This document shows positions 24,943-33,917 of a stretch of 64,000 bases of DNA, one piece after another. The notes below the pieces were generated by a model. It saw only the letters and a program-made list of their open reading frames with translations, made no database searches and was not told the DNA's origin. Position numbers and translations under genes: made by a program. Positions within the stretch are counted from its first letter, which is position 1; every line of letters begins with the position of its first letter. Source of the DNA: Bin87 sp965204395 (GTDB lineage Bacteria; Chloroflexota; Dehalococcoidia; Lucifugimonadales; UBA3495); NCBI GenBank assembly GCA_965204395.1, contig OZ241987.1:3968001-4032000 (forward strand), read 5' to 3'.

Positions 24943-25647
24943 TTAAGCGGGATTCATGACGCCACCGGTGGTGCAAGGCGCGCCGCTGTTGGGAAATTCG
25001 GGGCTCAACGTGCCCGAATAGGCCTCGAAGAATTGCTCGATACGATCTTTTTGGATTCCGTCCATCGGGCCATCAATCACGCCCCAAGTAGTCAACGCGA
25101 CCGTGCCCTCGGGGATCTGGTCGTAGAATCGCGCGACCCCCCAGAGGTTGGTTCTGCCAATGGAGTCAAACACGTCCTCCAGTTCCGCGATCTGATCGGG
25201 GTCCGAGAAGTTGTAACTCACGACGATGTTGCCGTGTTCCATATTGTGAATGATTCGTTCATCCGGCAGGGGCTGATCTGGCCCGTAGAAGCCACAGGCC
25301 GCCCAACCATTCCAATGCCGACCAGATGTGGGCGGTGTCGTGGAGTACCCTTCCCCACCCGTAACGTCGGTTATCGTGAAGTTGTCGGCGAAATGGGTCC
25401 GGTCCTCTGATGTCTCCACCTCAGTGCCGATACCCTGGACGTAACCATCGGCTCTGCCCTGCCCGCCACCGCCGAAGTTCACCGGCAGAACCGCCGGAAC
25501 CAACAGCGCGATGATAAAGAGTACCGCGATCGCTCCGAACGAGATAAGCAGCCAGCGGCTACGAAATCCTCCCGATTGGGCGATGGGAGGCGTCCGCCGA
25601 GCGGAACGTCGATCCGCCCGCCGGCGGCGGTGTCGGGACGGTGGCAT
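24943..25647 (-). CDS. DUF3105 protein with N-terminal membrane anchor
   Basis: A 234-residue paralogue of the neighbouring lipoprotein. The first 30 residues are very basic, followed by one transmembrane helix (WLLISFGAIAVLFIIALLVPAVL). The DUF3105 domain is outside: TPPTSGRHWNGWAACGFY, LPDERIIHNMEHGNIVVSYN, and a terminal GAPCTTGG. The conserved motifs match the lipoprotein copy almost residue for residue, so the pair arose by duplication but uses two different anchors. Function unknown. Confidence 0.85.
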   Translation of the reverse strand: MPPSRHRRRRADRRSARRTPPIAQSGGFRSRWLLISFGAIAVLFIIALLVPAVLPVNFGGGGQGRADGYVQGIGTEVETSEDRTHFADNFTITDVTGGEGYSTTPPTSGRHWNGWAACGFYGPDQPLPDERIIHNMEHGNIVVSYNFSDPDQIAELEDVFDSIGRTNLWGVARFYDQIPEGTVALTTWGVIDGPMDGIQKDRIEQFFEAYSGTLSPEFPNSGAPCTTGGVMNPA

Positions 25648-25675
25648 AGGAACTTATCTTGGGTTCGCGGGAGCG

Positions 25676-26578
25676 CTACAGCGATTGGCCTGTCAATCGC
25701 TGGTAGGCTTGCCGGTACAATGCCGCCGTCTGTTGCACAATGTCGTCCGGCAATTCCGGTGCTGGGGGTTCCTGATTCCAACCCTGCGCCGTCAGCCAAT
25801 CGCGGACGAACTGCTTGTCGTAACTCGGCTGAGACTTGCCGGGAGCATAACCCTCGGCATCCCAGAACCGACTGGAATCGGGCGTCAGCAACTCGTCGAT
25901 CAGGATCAATTCGCCATCAAGGATGCCGAACTCCATCTTGGTGTCGGCCAACACGATACCACGATCCTTGGCGTAATCGTGGGCATACAGGTACACGGCC
26001 TTGCTGGTGTCGGCCAACTTCTGAGCCATTTCGGCCCCAACCATCGCCTCGACTTCCGCGTCGGACATGTTCTCGTCGTGACCCTCTTCCGCCTTGGTGG
26101 TCGGCGTGAAAAGCGGTTCGGGGAACAGGTCGCCTTCAACCATTCCGGCCGGCATTTCCTTGCCGGACACGGTGCCCTGCCGTCGGTATTCGCCCCACGC
26201 CGAGCCGGTGATGTATCCGCGAACGATGCATTCGATGTCGATTCGTTCCGCTTTTTTGACCACCATGGCCTGCCGGCCGACATTGTCCTCTGCGTACGCC
26301 GGGTCCGATATGATCGGGTTGTCGGCATACGGTGCCGCGCCCGGGGAGTCTGCCAAGGCGACCAGGTGGTTGGGAACGATGTGTTCGGTCAGCCCGAACC
26401 AGAAAGCGGACATCCCGTTGAGCGCAGCGCCCTTGTCCGGTATCCCGTTGGGCAGGACTACGTCGAAAGCGGAGATGCGATCGGTGGCCACCATCAGCAA
26501 CAGGTCGTCGTTCAACTGATAGGTATCCCTGACCTTGCCGCGGTGCATTCGGTTGGACATGCGGGTTTCGATAATCAT
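25676..26578 (-). CDS. purC: Phosphoribosylaminoimidazole-succinocarboxamide synthase
   Basis: Condenses CAIR and aspartate with ATP to give SAICAR. The 300-residue protein has the SAICAR synthetase signatures HRGKVRDTYQL, VATDRISAFDVVLPNGIPDKG, IECIVRGYITGSAWGEY and DTKMEFGILDGELILIDELLTPDSSRFW. The ~300-aa length matches the longer (yeast/actinobacterial-like) subtype. It lies downstream of purB and upstream of the DUF3105 pair. Confidence 0.96.
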   Translation of the reverse strand: MIIETRMSNRMHRGKVRDTYQLNDDLLLMVATDRISAFDVVLPNGIPDKGAALNGMSAFWFGLTEHIVPNHLVALADSPGAAPYADNPIISDPAYAEDNVGRQAMVVKKAERIDIECIVRGYITGSAWGEYRRQGTVSGKEMPAGMVEGDLFPEPLFTPTTKAEEGHDENMSDAEVEAMVGAEMAQKLADTSKAVYLYAHDYAKDRGIVLADTKMEFGILDGELILIDELLTPDSSRFWDAEGYAPGKSQPSYDKQFVRDWLTAQGWNQEPPAPELPDDIVQQTAALYRQAYQRLTGQSL

Positions 26579-26613
26579 GGCTCGTTCCAGTTTAGGGTTT
26601 GGTCCGACGGAAG

Positions 26614-27927
26614 TTACGCGAGCACAGCGGCGGGCAACAGCCCGATGCGCTCGAAATTGTCGTCGATATAGCGAGTGTAATAGCCGTAGTCGAACAGAGC
26701 GTCCATCTCGCTTTCGGTCAAATGCTCAGTAGCCTGCGCGTCTCGTTTCAGCAGGTCACGGAAGTCCTGCGAGTCGTCCCATGCGCGCATGGCGTTACGC
26801 TGCACGATGTCGTAAGCCTCTTCCCTGGACAGGCCCTTATCCTCGACCAGCGCCAACAAAACGCGCTGGCTGAAAATTAGGCCTCTGCTGCTCTCCAGGT
26901 TCTGCCACATACGGTCAGTGTCAACCCGCAGGCCGCTGATGACGTGGGTAAAGATGCTGAGTATGTAATCCAGCATGAGGCAGGTGTCAGGCAGGATAAT
27001 GCGCTCAGAAGAGGAGTGGCTGATGTCGCGCTCTCCCCACAGGGCCACGTTCTCCAACGCCGGGACGGCGTTGCCACGGATGGTGCGCGCAAGCCCACAG
27101 ATCCGCTCGGTCAACTCAGGGTTGCGCTTGTGCGGCATTGACGACGAACCGGTCTGGCCGGCGCCGAAGGGTTCCTCGACCTCGTGAATTTCGGTGCGCT
27201 GCATTCCACGTATTTCAGTAGCGAACTTCTCCAGCGAAGCAGCGACCAAAGCGCAGGTGGTAATGAAGTGCGCGTATCTGTCCCGCTGGACCACCTGGTT
27301 GGACACGGGCGCAACTTTCAACCCAAGGTGATCACAAACGCGTTCTTCAATGTGCGGCGGGATGGTGGCGTGGGTCCCAACCGCGCCGGAGATCTTGCCA
27401 ACACGGACGGATTCGCGCGCCGCCTCCAGCCGTTCTTTCTGACGCCTGAGTTCATCCCACCACAAAGCGAGTTTCAAACCGAAGGTCATGGGCTCTGCAT
27501 GGACACCGTGGGTCCGGCCCATCATCAGCGTGTCCTTGTGGCGAACCGCCTGCTCTTGGACTGCCTCTATCGCGGCGTCTGTCTCCTTCAACAGCAGATC
27601 CGCGGCCGCCACCATCTGCAATGCTTGCCCGGTGTCGAGCATGTCGGAGGAGGTCATTCCCAGATGCAGCCACCGGCCTTCGGGGCCCAGAGTCTCCGTG
27701 ATGGAGCGAAGGAAAGCCGTTACGTCGTGCCGCGTGGTCTCGAAGATATCCATCATCCGGGGGTGGTTGTAGGTCGCCGACCTCAGCGCCTCCATGTCCT
27801 CCAACGGGATGACACCCGCCTCAGTCCACGCCTCGCACACGGCCAACTCTACGTCGAGCCACATGCGGTATTTGTTTTCGTCGGACCAGACCTGCTTCAT
27901 ATCGGGCCTGGAGTAACGGTCAATCAC
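26614..27927 (-). CDS. purB: Adenylosuccinate lyase
   Basis: Cleaves SAICAR and adenylosuccinate. The 437-residue protein shows MGRTHGVHAEPMTFG, SGAVGTHATIPPHIEE and the family signature GSSMPHKRNPELTERI, which holds the catalytic Ser loop. The start is GTG at 27927 with GGAGG about 10 nt upstream. It is 65 nt downstream of the HAD phosphatase gene in the same minus-strand block. Confidence 0.97.
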   Translation of the reverse strand: MIDRYSRPDMKQVWSDENKYRMWLDVELAVCEAWTEAGVIPLEDMEALRSATYNHPRMMDIFETTRHDVTAFLRSITETLGPEGRWLHLGMTSSDMLDTGQALQMVAAADLLLKETDAAIEAVQEQAVRHKDTLMMGRTHGVHAEPMTFGLKLALWWDELRRQKERLEAARESVRVGKISGAVGTHATIPPHIEERVCDHLGLKVAPVSNQVVQRDRYAHFITTCALVAASLEKFATEIRGMQRTEIHEVEEPFGAGQTGSSSMPHKRNPELTERICGLARTIRGNAVPALENVALWGERDISHSSSERIILPDTCLMLDYILSIFTHVISGLRVDTDRMWQNLESSRGLIFSQRVLLALVEDKGLSREEAYDIVQRNAMRAWDDSQDFRDLLKRDAQATEHLTESEMDALFDYGYYTRYIDDNFERIGLLPAAVLA

Positions 27928-27992
27928 GGCGATTGCGCCTCCGCCAGGATGTCATTACGGCTTGATATTTTATCATAGCGACTTTGCGACTC

Positions 27993-28685
27993 TCAGCCGG
28001 GGCGGGTTACATAACGGCGTAAGGCATCCAATAGCGGGCCAAAATCGGTAAACGATATGTATGAAACGCCGGCATCATCGCACATCTGCGCCATCTGCCG
28101 ATGGGCAAACACTGTGTCGGCGACCTCGCCGGCCTCAAAATCCGAGCGTCCGTCGCCGGCGAAAAACACGTGATAGCCCTGCTCTTGAAAACGGCGCACC
28201 ATCAACGCTTTGCTGTTGCCCAGTTCCGGCGCATCGGGATACGCAAAATCGTATGCGTACCCGACGATCCGACCGCCGTTCTCATCGAACTCAGCCCGCA
28301 CCGCATGGACGGGCATAGACGGATAGCCGGTGTCATCCAGCAACGCCTGGATGTAGAAATCCAATCCTTGGCTGAGAATGCACATGGGTATAGAACTGGC
28401 ATCGCAGTAAGCCGCGAGTTCACCGAAATGGTCGCGGAAACAAGCGTTGTCGCGAACGTAGGCCTGCATGGTGGCTTTATCTGCACTCATTTGGCGGAAA
28501 GTGATCTCCTGGTAGTCCTTGAGCGACAACTCACCCTGGCGGAACCGCTCGCGGACATCGGTCCACGTAGGGTCACCAAAGCGATTCAACAGCAACTCGG
28601 CGACGTTCTGCACCGCCGCCGTGTCGTCAAAGTCGACCAGCACCGCCGGTGGTCGGCGGTTACTTCCTGGAGATCTAGCGCTCAC
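27993..28685 (-). CDS. HAD-IB phosphatase, MtnX/SerB-like
   Basis: A 230-residue haloacid-dehalogenase phosphatase: nucleophile motif VLVDFDDTAAVQN, motif II Ser in CILSQGLDFY, Lys in NSKALMVRRF and the acidic motif FFAGDGRSDFEAG. The layout resembles MtnX and phosphoserine phosphatase. Its place between purE and purB is unusual; a nucleotide or intermediate phosphate substrate is possible but unproven. The GTG start at 28685 overlaps the end of purE by 11 nt, so it is translationally coupled. Confidence 0.85.
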   Translation of the reverse strand: MSARSPGSNRRPPAVLVDFDDTAAVQNVAELLLNRFGDPTWTDVRERFRQGELSLKDYQEITFRQMSADKATMQAYVRDNACFRDHFGELAAYCDASSIPMCILSQGLDFYIQALLDDTGYPSMPVHAVRAEFDENGGRIVGYAYDFAYPDAPELGNSKALMVRRFQEQGYHVFFAGDGRSDFEAGEVADTVFAHRQMAQMCDDAGVSYISFTDFGPLLDALRRYVTRPG

Positions 28686-29133
28686 GCAGGGACCGCCGGT
28701 AGCTCTCGACAGCCTCGCGGATGTCGTCGTGCTTTATGGCGAGAATCTGGGCGGCGTAGTAGGCAGCGTTGCGCGCGCCCCAACCGCCGACGGCCATGGC
28801 GGCCACCGGGATTCCCGGCGGCATCTGGGCTGTGGACAACAGGGCGTCCCAGCCGTTTAGCTCACTTGAAGTGAGTGGTATGCCGATCACCGGCAGCGTG
28901 GTCTGAGCGGCCAGCGCACCCCCGAGGGCGGCCGACCCGCCAGCTGCCGCGATCAGCACCTCGATGCCTCGGTCCCGCGCGGTGCTGGCGTACTCGTGCA
29001 CTCGCTCCGGCGTCCTGTGAGCCGACATAACCCGGACCTCGTAATCGACGCCCAGGGATTCCAACGTGTTGAGGGTGGGTTGCACCGCCTCTTCATCCGA
29101 GGCGCTACCCATTACTACTCCTACCAGTGGCAA
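28675..29133 (-). CDS. purE: N5-CAIR mutase PurE
   Basis: A 152-residue PurE: MGSASDEEAVQPTLNTLESLGVDYEVRVMSAHRTPERV, AAGGSAALGGALAAQTTLPVIGIPL. The SAHRTP loop and small size fit class I PurE (N5-CAIR to CAIR), which normally needs PurK; purK is not in the window. The start is TTG at 29133, with AAGGAG 8 nt upstream. Confidence 0.95.
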   Translation of the reverse strand: MPLVGVVMGSASDEEAVQPTLNTLESLGVDYEVRVMSAHRTPERVHEYASTARDRGIEVLIAAAGGSAALGGALAAQTTLPVIGIPLTSSELNGWDALLSTAQMPPGIPVAAMAVGGWGARNAAYYAAQILAIKHDDIREAVESYRRSLRER

Positions 29134-29202
29134 AGTAATACTCCTTATTGCTTGCCGCGATGCTCGGATTCATTCGTCCCGAGAATCCTCGCGAGCCTGA
29201 AT

Positions 29203-29634
29203 TTACTCGGCGATTTCCGCGATTTCCCGGAAAGCATCCAGCAGAGCTTTTTGGATGCTCTCATCATCGTCGTCGATTTCTTCGTCCTCAACCATCACGT
29301 ACCCGGCGTCGTCTCCGTCGATGCCGACCCGAACTTCCAGCTCAATGGGGTCGCCGTCGTGCCAATAAAGGGTGTACAGGATTTCGTCGGTAAGTTCGTT
29401 GAAATCAGAATCGTCATCGCCCTCGAAGTCATACTGCCACGAACGGTCCACGATGAGGCGGGCGCCGCCGTCCAGTAGAGCCTCGTTCATCTCCCGAAGC
29501 AAATCCTCGATACGCAGTCCGGTGGCGAACTTCTCAAGTAAATCCCGTCGTTCGCCCATCTCCGCGATCTTGCGGCCATAACCCTCGTTGTCCACACGGG
29601 TACGCAGGCGCCTCAGTTCATCCTGCCACGGCAT
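29203..29634 (-). CDS. Acidic coiled-coil-like protein, unknown
   Basis: A 143-residue protein not recognised. Helical N-terminus (WQDELRRLRTRVDNEGYGRKIAEMGERRDLLEKF), a central beta-like stretch (ARLIVDRSWQYDFEG, ILYTLYWHDGDPIELEVRVG) and a very acidic end (MVEDEEIDDDDESIQK). GGAGGG before the ATG at 29634 supports the start. It lies within the purine block between purE and the next orphan. No catalytic motif seen. Confidence 0.65.
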   Translation of the reverse strand: MPWQDELRRLRTRVDNEGYGRKIAEMGERRDLLEKFATGLRIEDLLREMNEALLDGGARLIVDRSWQYDFEGDDDSDFNELTDEILYTLYWHDGDPIELEVRVGIDGDDAGYVMVEDEEIDDDDESIQKALLDAFREIAEIAE

Positions 29635-29666
29635 TTACAGACCCTCCGAACCGATTACTGCGGCAT

Positions 29667-30272
29667 TCATGCCGAGCCTCTCGAAATGCGCCCGTTAAGG
29701 TAACAGAATTCGTCAACAGCCCGAAAGTCCGGCAGACCCAATCTGATTCGGACTACCTGCAAGGCGTCCAGCAGATCGATGTAACCCAGCCCGGTGTGTC
29801 CATGTTTGAGTCCCGGCGGCAGCAGTCCCAGGCGTCGTAGCGACCGTTCTGTGTGGGGGTTCCACGGTGCAAACAACGTGGGTTCTCGCAGGGTCAACAA
29901 ATATGAAGGCCACTCACGGCCCGCGCCCATCAGGCCGAACCCTCCCGTGTCGAGAGCGCATTCCTCGAATCGGTTCTCGAGTTTGATCGTGTCGTACAAC
30001 AGGAAATCGACCGAGTCCCGAACATCCTCGATGGAATTGGTACGGAATTTTGTGATGTGGCGACCGCCGGCCGCTCGGTAAAGCGAATCGGCCTGAGATT
30101 GCGTCAAGACGGTCAGGTTGTCCTGTTCAAGCCAGGCACTGGGGTTTTCGTCGTAGCTCCACCGGCGACGTCGAAACGTATCGAGTACCCCGGCCTCGAC
30201 AGCTTCACGAAAGGACTCCGAAAGCTCTCTCCAATCGACACCGATCGTTTGCGGATGTCTTGCGGTGGCCAC
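29667..30272 (-). CDS. Unknown protein, possible HhH-glycosylase-like fold
   Basis: About 201 residues from the GTG at 30272, just after the purD stop; the frame is open further up inside purD. Not recognised. It is mostly helical: VDWRELSESFREAVEAGVLD, ENRFEECALDTGGFGLMGAG, REPTLFAPWNPHTERSLRRLGLL. The G-x-G...P-x-x-F-x-x-W pattern resembles that of the orphan at 40049-40729, where GVGPTAASAIL is followed by NPQLFVSWG, suggesting both share a helix-hairpin-helix-like fold. That is a weak inference. Confidence 0.55.
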   Translation of the reverse strand: MATARHPQTIGVDWRELSESFREAVEAGVLDTFRRRRWSYDENPSAWLEQDNLTVLTQSQADSLYRAAGGRHITKFRTNSIEDVRDSVDFLLYDTIKLENRFEECALDTGGFGLMGAGREWPSYLLTLREPTLFAPWNPHTERSLRRLGLLPPGLKHGHTGLGYIDLLDALQVVRIRLGLPDFRAVDEFCYLNGRISRGSA

Positions 30273-30279
30273 GAGCGAA

Positions 30280-31575
30280 TCAACCGACCGGCATCGAAGT
30301 GGGGATGGCTTCCGCGGCAATATCTCGCCGGTAATAGGCTCCTTGGAAGCCGATAGTGGCGACGCGCTCGTACGCCAGATCGCGGGCTCCGTCCAACTTG
30401 TCGGCGGTCCCAACGCACGCCAGCACGCGCCCCCCGGCCGTCAGCACGGTTTCGCCATCGTCGTCGAGGCGCCCCCCGGCATGGAATACCATCGAGCCGG
30501 AATCGCCGTCGGCATCCCTCAACCCGGAAATGGGGAATCCGGTTTGGTAGGAACCCGGGTAGCCGTGAGAAACCATGACCACTGCTACCGCAGGACGGCT
30601 AGACCAACGAACGGGCTCTGCGTCGCACAAGTTGCCGTTGGCGCATGCCAGCATGACTTCCACGGGATCGGTGAGCAGTTGCGGCATTACTACCTGAGTT
30701 TCTGGATCGCCGAACCGGCAGTTGAATTCCAGGACGCGGGGTCCCCGGTCGGTCAGCATCAGACCGCAGTACAGAACGCCCCGGTAACGCGCACCCCGTC
30801 GGTCAAGTTCGTGGATCACCGGCAGCATGAAATTCTCGCGGACCGTCTCTGCCAGCTCATCGTTCCAAAAGTGGGGAGGACCGTAACTTCCCATGCCGCC
30901 GGTATTGGGTCCCAATCCACCTTCGCCAATGCGCTTGTAGTCGGTGGCCGCGACGACCGGCGACAGGTCCACGCCATCCGTGAACCCGAAAACGCTCACC
31001 TCGGGCCCCTCCAGCCAGTCCTCGATTACCACGGTCTCGCCGGCGTCGCCGAAGGCTCGATCTTCCATGCTGGCGCGGATGGCGTAGATAGCGTCTTCAA
31101 GATTGGCGCACATGGCGACGCCTTTACCGGCCGCCAATCCATCTGCTTTTACGACCACCGGCCTGTCATAGTATTGAACGTAATTCAACGCCCCGGCAAC
31201 GTTCTGAAACACCCGGTAGTTAGGGCCGGGTACCCCGGCGGCATCCATAACTGACCGCGCAAAACTCTTGCTGGATTCCAGGCGGGCAGCCGCCCGACTG
31301 GGGCCGAACGCCGGGATCCCGGCGTCATTCAGGCGATCTGACAAGCCCAGTGCTAACGGGATCTCGGGGCCGACAACGACCAGTTCCACCGAACGTTCCA
31401 GAGCAGCGGCCACCATGCCATCAACGTCAGTGTCCGACACGGGCAAGTTGTCTCCCAGCGCTGCCGTGCCCGAATTTCCGGGGGAGGCGAATATTTCGGT
31501 TACGGATGGCGATTGGGCCAACCGCCAAGCGAGAGCGTGTTCCCTACCGCCGGAACCCACAACCAGAACGCGCAT
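30280..31575 (-). CDS. purD: Phosphoribosylamine-glycine ligase (GARS)
   Basis: Makes GAR from phosphoribosylamine and glycine. The 431-residue ATP-grasp enzyme has MRVLVVGSGGREHALAWRLA, the ATP-grasp loop VVKADGLAAGKGV and the signature RFGDPETQVVMPQL. Full length. It starts 6 nt downstream of guaA, so both are co-transcribed on the minus strand. Confidence 0.97.
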   Translation of the reverse strand: MRVLVVGSGGREHALAWRLAQSPSVTEIFASPGNSGTAALGDNLPVSDTDVDGMVAAALERSVELVVVGPEIPLALGLSDRLNDAGIPAFGPSRAAARLESSKSFARSVMDAAGVPGPNYRVFQNVAGALNYVQYYDRPVVVKADGLAAGKGVAMCANLEDAIYAIRASMEDRAFGDAGETVVIEDWLEGPEVSVFGFTDGVDLSPVVAATDYKRIGEGGLGPNTGGMGSYGPPHFWNDELAETVRENFMLPVIHELDRRGARYRGVLYCGLMLTDRGPRVLEFNCRFGDPETQVVMPQLLTDPVEVMLACANGNLCDAEPVRWSSRPAVAVVMVSHGYPGSYQTGFPISGLRDADGDSGSMVFHAGGRLDDDGETVLTAGGRVLACVGTADKLDGARDLAYERVATIGFQGAYYRRDIAAEAIPTSMPVG

Positions 31576-31581
31576 CGCCGG

Positions 31582-33135
31582 CTACTCCCACTCGATGGTG
31601 CCGGGTGGCTTGCTGGTAATGTCGTAGACCACGCGGTTCACGCCATCCACCTCGTTGACGATTCGGTTGCTGATGCCCGCCAAGACATCGTACGGCAGGC
31701 GTACCCAATCGGCAGTCATCGCATCTTCCGAGTTGACCGCACGTATGGCGCACGCGTACCCGTAGGTCCGGTAGTCACCCATCACGCCCACCGTTCGATT
31801 GTCCGTCAGCACCGCAAAACTTTGCCAGATATCCCGGTACAGTCCCGCGTCCTCTATTTCCTCCAGAACGATGCGGTCGCAGTTCCTCAACAAGGCGACC
31901 CGCTCCGGCGTAACCTCGCCGATGATACGAATCGCTAAACCGGGCCCCGGAAACGGTTGGCGGTAGATGATCTCCTCCGGTAGTCCAAGCTCCAGACCCA
32001 CGGCCCGGACCTCGTCCTTGAACAGGTAGCGCAACGGCTCAACCAGGCCGAAATCCATCTTTTCCGGCAACCCGCCGACGTTGTGGTGGGTCTTGATGCG
32101 GGCGGACGCTCGATTCTCCGGGGTTTCGCTTTCGATCACGTCCGGATACAGCGTTCCCTGAGCCAACCACTTGACGTTGTCGATTTCGGCGGCGGCATCC
32201 TCAAAAACCCTGATGAATTCCCCGCCGATGGTCTTGCGCTTGGTCTCCGGGTCTATCACTCCAGACAGTCTGTCCAGGAAACGGGACTCGGCATCGACGT
32301 ACCGCAGGTCCAACCCAAGACCCCGCTGGAAGGTATCCTGTACCTGTTCGACTTCGCCGTGTCGCAACAACCCGTTGTTCACGAAAATGCAGGTCAGTTG
32401 CGGTCCGATGGCCCGATGTAGCAGTGCCGCCGCCACGGATGAGTCAACGCCGCCGCTGAGTCCGCAAATCACGCGATCGTTCCCGACCTGGTCCCGAACC
32501 CGTTCCACGGTCTCGGCAACGAAATTGCCGGCAGTCCACGATTCCGGGCAACCGCAGATATCATGCACGAAATTACCCAGGATGGTCATGCCGTCCGGGG
32601 TGTGTTGCACCTCCGGATGGAACTGCAAACCGAACCATCGCTTCCCGTCGGTGACCGCGGCGCACTCGGTATTGGCAGTCCGCCCAACAGCCGTGATGCC
32701 ATCTGGCAAACGTTCGACCGCGTCGCCATGGCTCATCCAAACGGGCGCCGGAGTCGATACGCCGGCCAACAGTCCTGACCCTACCTCATCGGAAATCAGA
32801 TCAGCATGGCCGTATTCCCGGACATCACCGGCAACCACGGACCCGCCCAACTGATGTACCAACGCCTGCATGCCGTAACAGATGCCGAGGACCGGTAAAC
32901 CAGACTCCATGATCCAGGGCGCTATCGCCGGCGCTCCCTCATCGTACACACTGGCGGGACCACCGGAGAGGATTATGCCGCGAGCGTTCAGGTGGGCAAT
33001 CGCCTGTTTCCCAGCGGTGGCCGAGATAATCTCGGAATAGACCCGCAATTCGCGGATGCGTCGGGCAATCAGATGAGTGTACTGCGACCCGAAGTCTACG
33101 ACTACGATGGCATCGGTCTGGTTCTTGGTAGTCAT
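31582..33135 (-). CDS. guaA: GMP synthase (glutamine-hydrolysing)
   Basis: Converts XMP to GMP. The 517-residue protein has a class I glutaminase domain (Cys in VLGICYGMQALVHQLGG, His/Glu in LQFHPEV), an ATP-pyrophosphatase domain (GLSGGVDSSVAAALLH) and the C-terminal dimerisation domain ending in KPPGTIEWE. AGGA lies 9 nt before the ATG at 33135. First gene of the minus-strand purine block; the upstream 132 nt hold divergent signals with tsaC. Confidence 0.97.
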   Translation of the reverse strand: MTTKNQTDAIVVVDFGSQYTHLIARRIRELRVYSEIISATAGKQAIAHLNARGIILSGGPASVYDEGAPAIAPWIMESGLPVLGICYGMQALVHQLGGSVVAGDVREYGHADLISDEVGSGLLAGVSTPAPVWMSHGDAVERLPDGITAVGRTANTECAAVTDGKRWFGLQFHPEVQHTPDGMTILGNFVHDICGCPESWTAGNFVAETVERVRDQVGNDRVICGLSGGVDSSVAAALLHRAIGPQLTCIFVNNGLLRHGEVEQVQDTFQRGLGLDLRYVDAESRFLDRLSGVIDPETKRKTIGGEFIRVFEDAAAEIDNVKWLAQGTLYPDVIESETPENRASARIKTHHNVGGLPEKMDFGLVEPLRYLFKDEVRAVGLELGLPEEIIYRQPFPGPGLAIRIIGEVTPERVALLRNCDRIVLEEIEDAGLYRDIWQSFAVLTDNRTVGVMGDYRTYGYACAIRAVNSEDAMTADWVRLPYDVLAGISNRIVNEVDGVNRVVYDITSKPPGTIEWE

Positions 33136-33253
33136 TGAGGGATTTCCTGATTAGAAAATCGGCGGCTTATGGTAGCACAATCGCCGGGGTATCCGTTTTC
33201 CTGGACTGTTTGTTGAGACCATCGAGAAGCCGGATTCGGGTAGGTCGCGATGG

Positions 33254-33259
33254 TAGAAT
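33254..33259 (+). promoter_or_regulatory. -10 box TAGAAT, leaderless start of tsaC
   Basis: TAGAAT is followed after 8 nt (GCTGGCGC) by the tsaC ATG at 33268, with no ribosome site. No good -35 box is visible. The spacing is like that at purF and minC. Confidence 0.45.
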
Positions 33260-33267
33260 GCTGGCGC

Positions 33268-33885
33268 ATGGTCAGCAAATCGGAAATCAACGCCGCGATA
33301 GACTGTCTTGCTCGAGGTGGGGTAGTCGCGATCCCGACGGATACCCTCTACGGGCTCGCTGCAGACGCCACCAACCCGGAAGCGCTGGACCGGGTGTATG
33401 AAGTCAAGGGAAGGCCGGCCAACATGCCGCTCCCAGTGCTGGTGTCGGGCTGGGAACAGGTGGGTATGGTATCCGGCGCTGTCGGTGAATGCTCCAAACT
33501 GGCCGGTGCCCTTGCGGAGCGTTTCTGGCCCGGCCCTCTCACTCTAGTGTTGCCAGCGTCTTCGGGCCTGCCGCCACGGCTGACCGGCGGACTGGACACC
33601 ATAGCCATCAGGATGCCAGACCACGAGGTCCCGTTGGCCTTGGCCGAAGGGATCGGCAAACCTATCACCGGCACCAGCGCCAACCCGAGCGGAGGAGCGG
33701 ACATTACCGACCCGGAGGATTTGCGGCGTACACTGGGCACGCTGGTTGATGGTATCATTACGTCCGGGGCGAAACCGATGGGAACTGCCAGCACCATCGT
33801 CGCTGTTTCAGACCGCGAATTAACCCTTCTCCGCGCCGGCGCGCTGGAATTGTCCGACATTCGTCGCGCGGTAGGGCTAGAATAG
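33268..33885 (+). CDS. tsaC: Threonylcarbamoyl-AMP synthase (Sua5/YrdC/YwlC)
   Basis: Makes threonylcarbamoyl-AMP for the t6A37 tRNA modification. The 205-residue protein (ATG at 33268) shows GGVVAIPTDTLYGLAADA, the basic KGRPANMPLPVLV, and FWPGPLTLVLPAS and GTSANPSGG motifs. It is the single-domain YrdC type without the Sua5 C-terminal extension. The promoter region is shared with guaA, which runs the other way. Confidence 0.93.
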   Translation: MVSKSEINAAIDCLARGGVVAIPTDTLYGLAADATNPEALDRVYEVKGRPANMPLPVLVSGWEQVGMVSGAVGECSKLAGALAERFWPGPLTLVLPASSGLPPRLTGGLDTIAIRMPDHEVPLALAEGIGKPITGTSANPSGGADITDPEDLRRTLGTLVDGIITSGAKPMGTASTIVAVSDRELTLLRAGALELSDIRRAVGLE

Positions 33886-33917
33886 GGCCCAAGTTTGGGA
33901 GGACGCACATCACCACG

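Noticed and set aside
25511..26671. 386-codon plus-strand frame across purC
   Set aside because: Antisense to purC and the DUF3105 gene; low-complexity translation.
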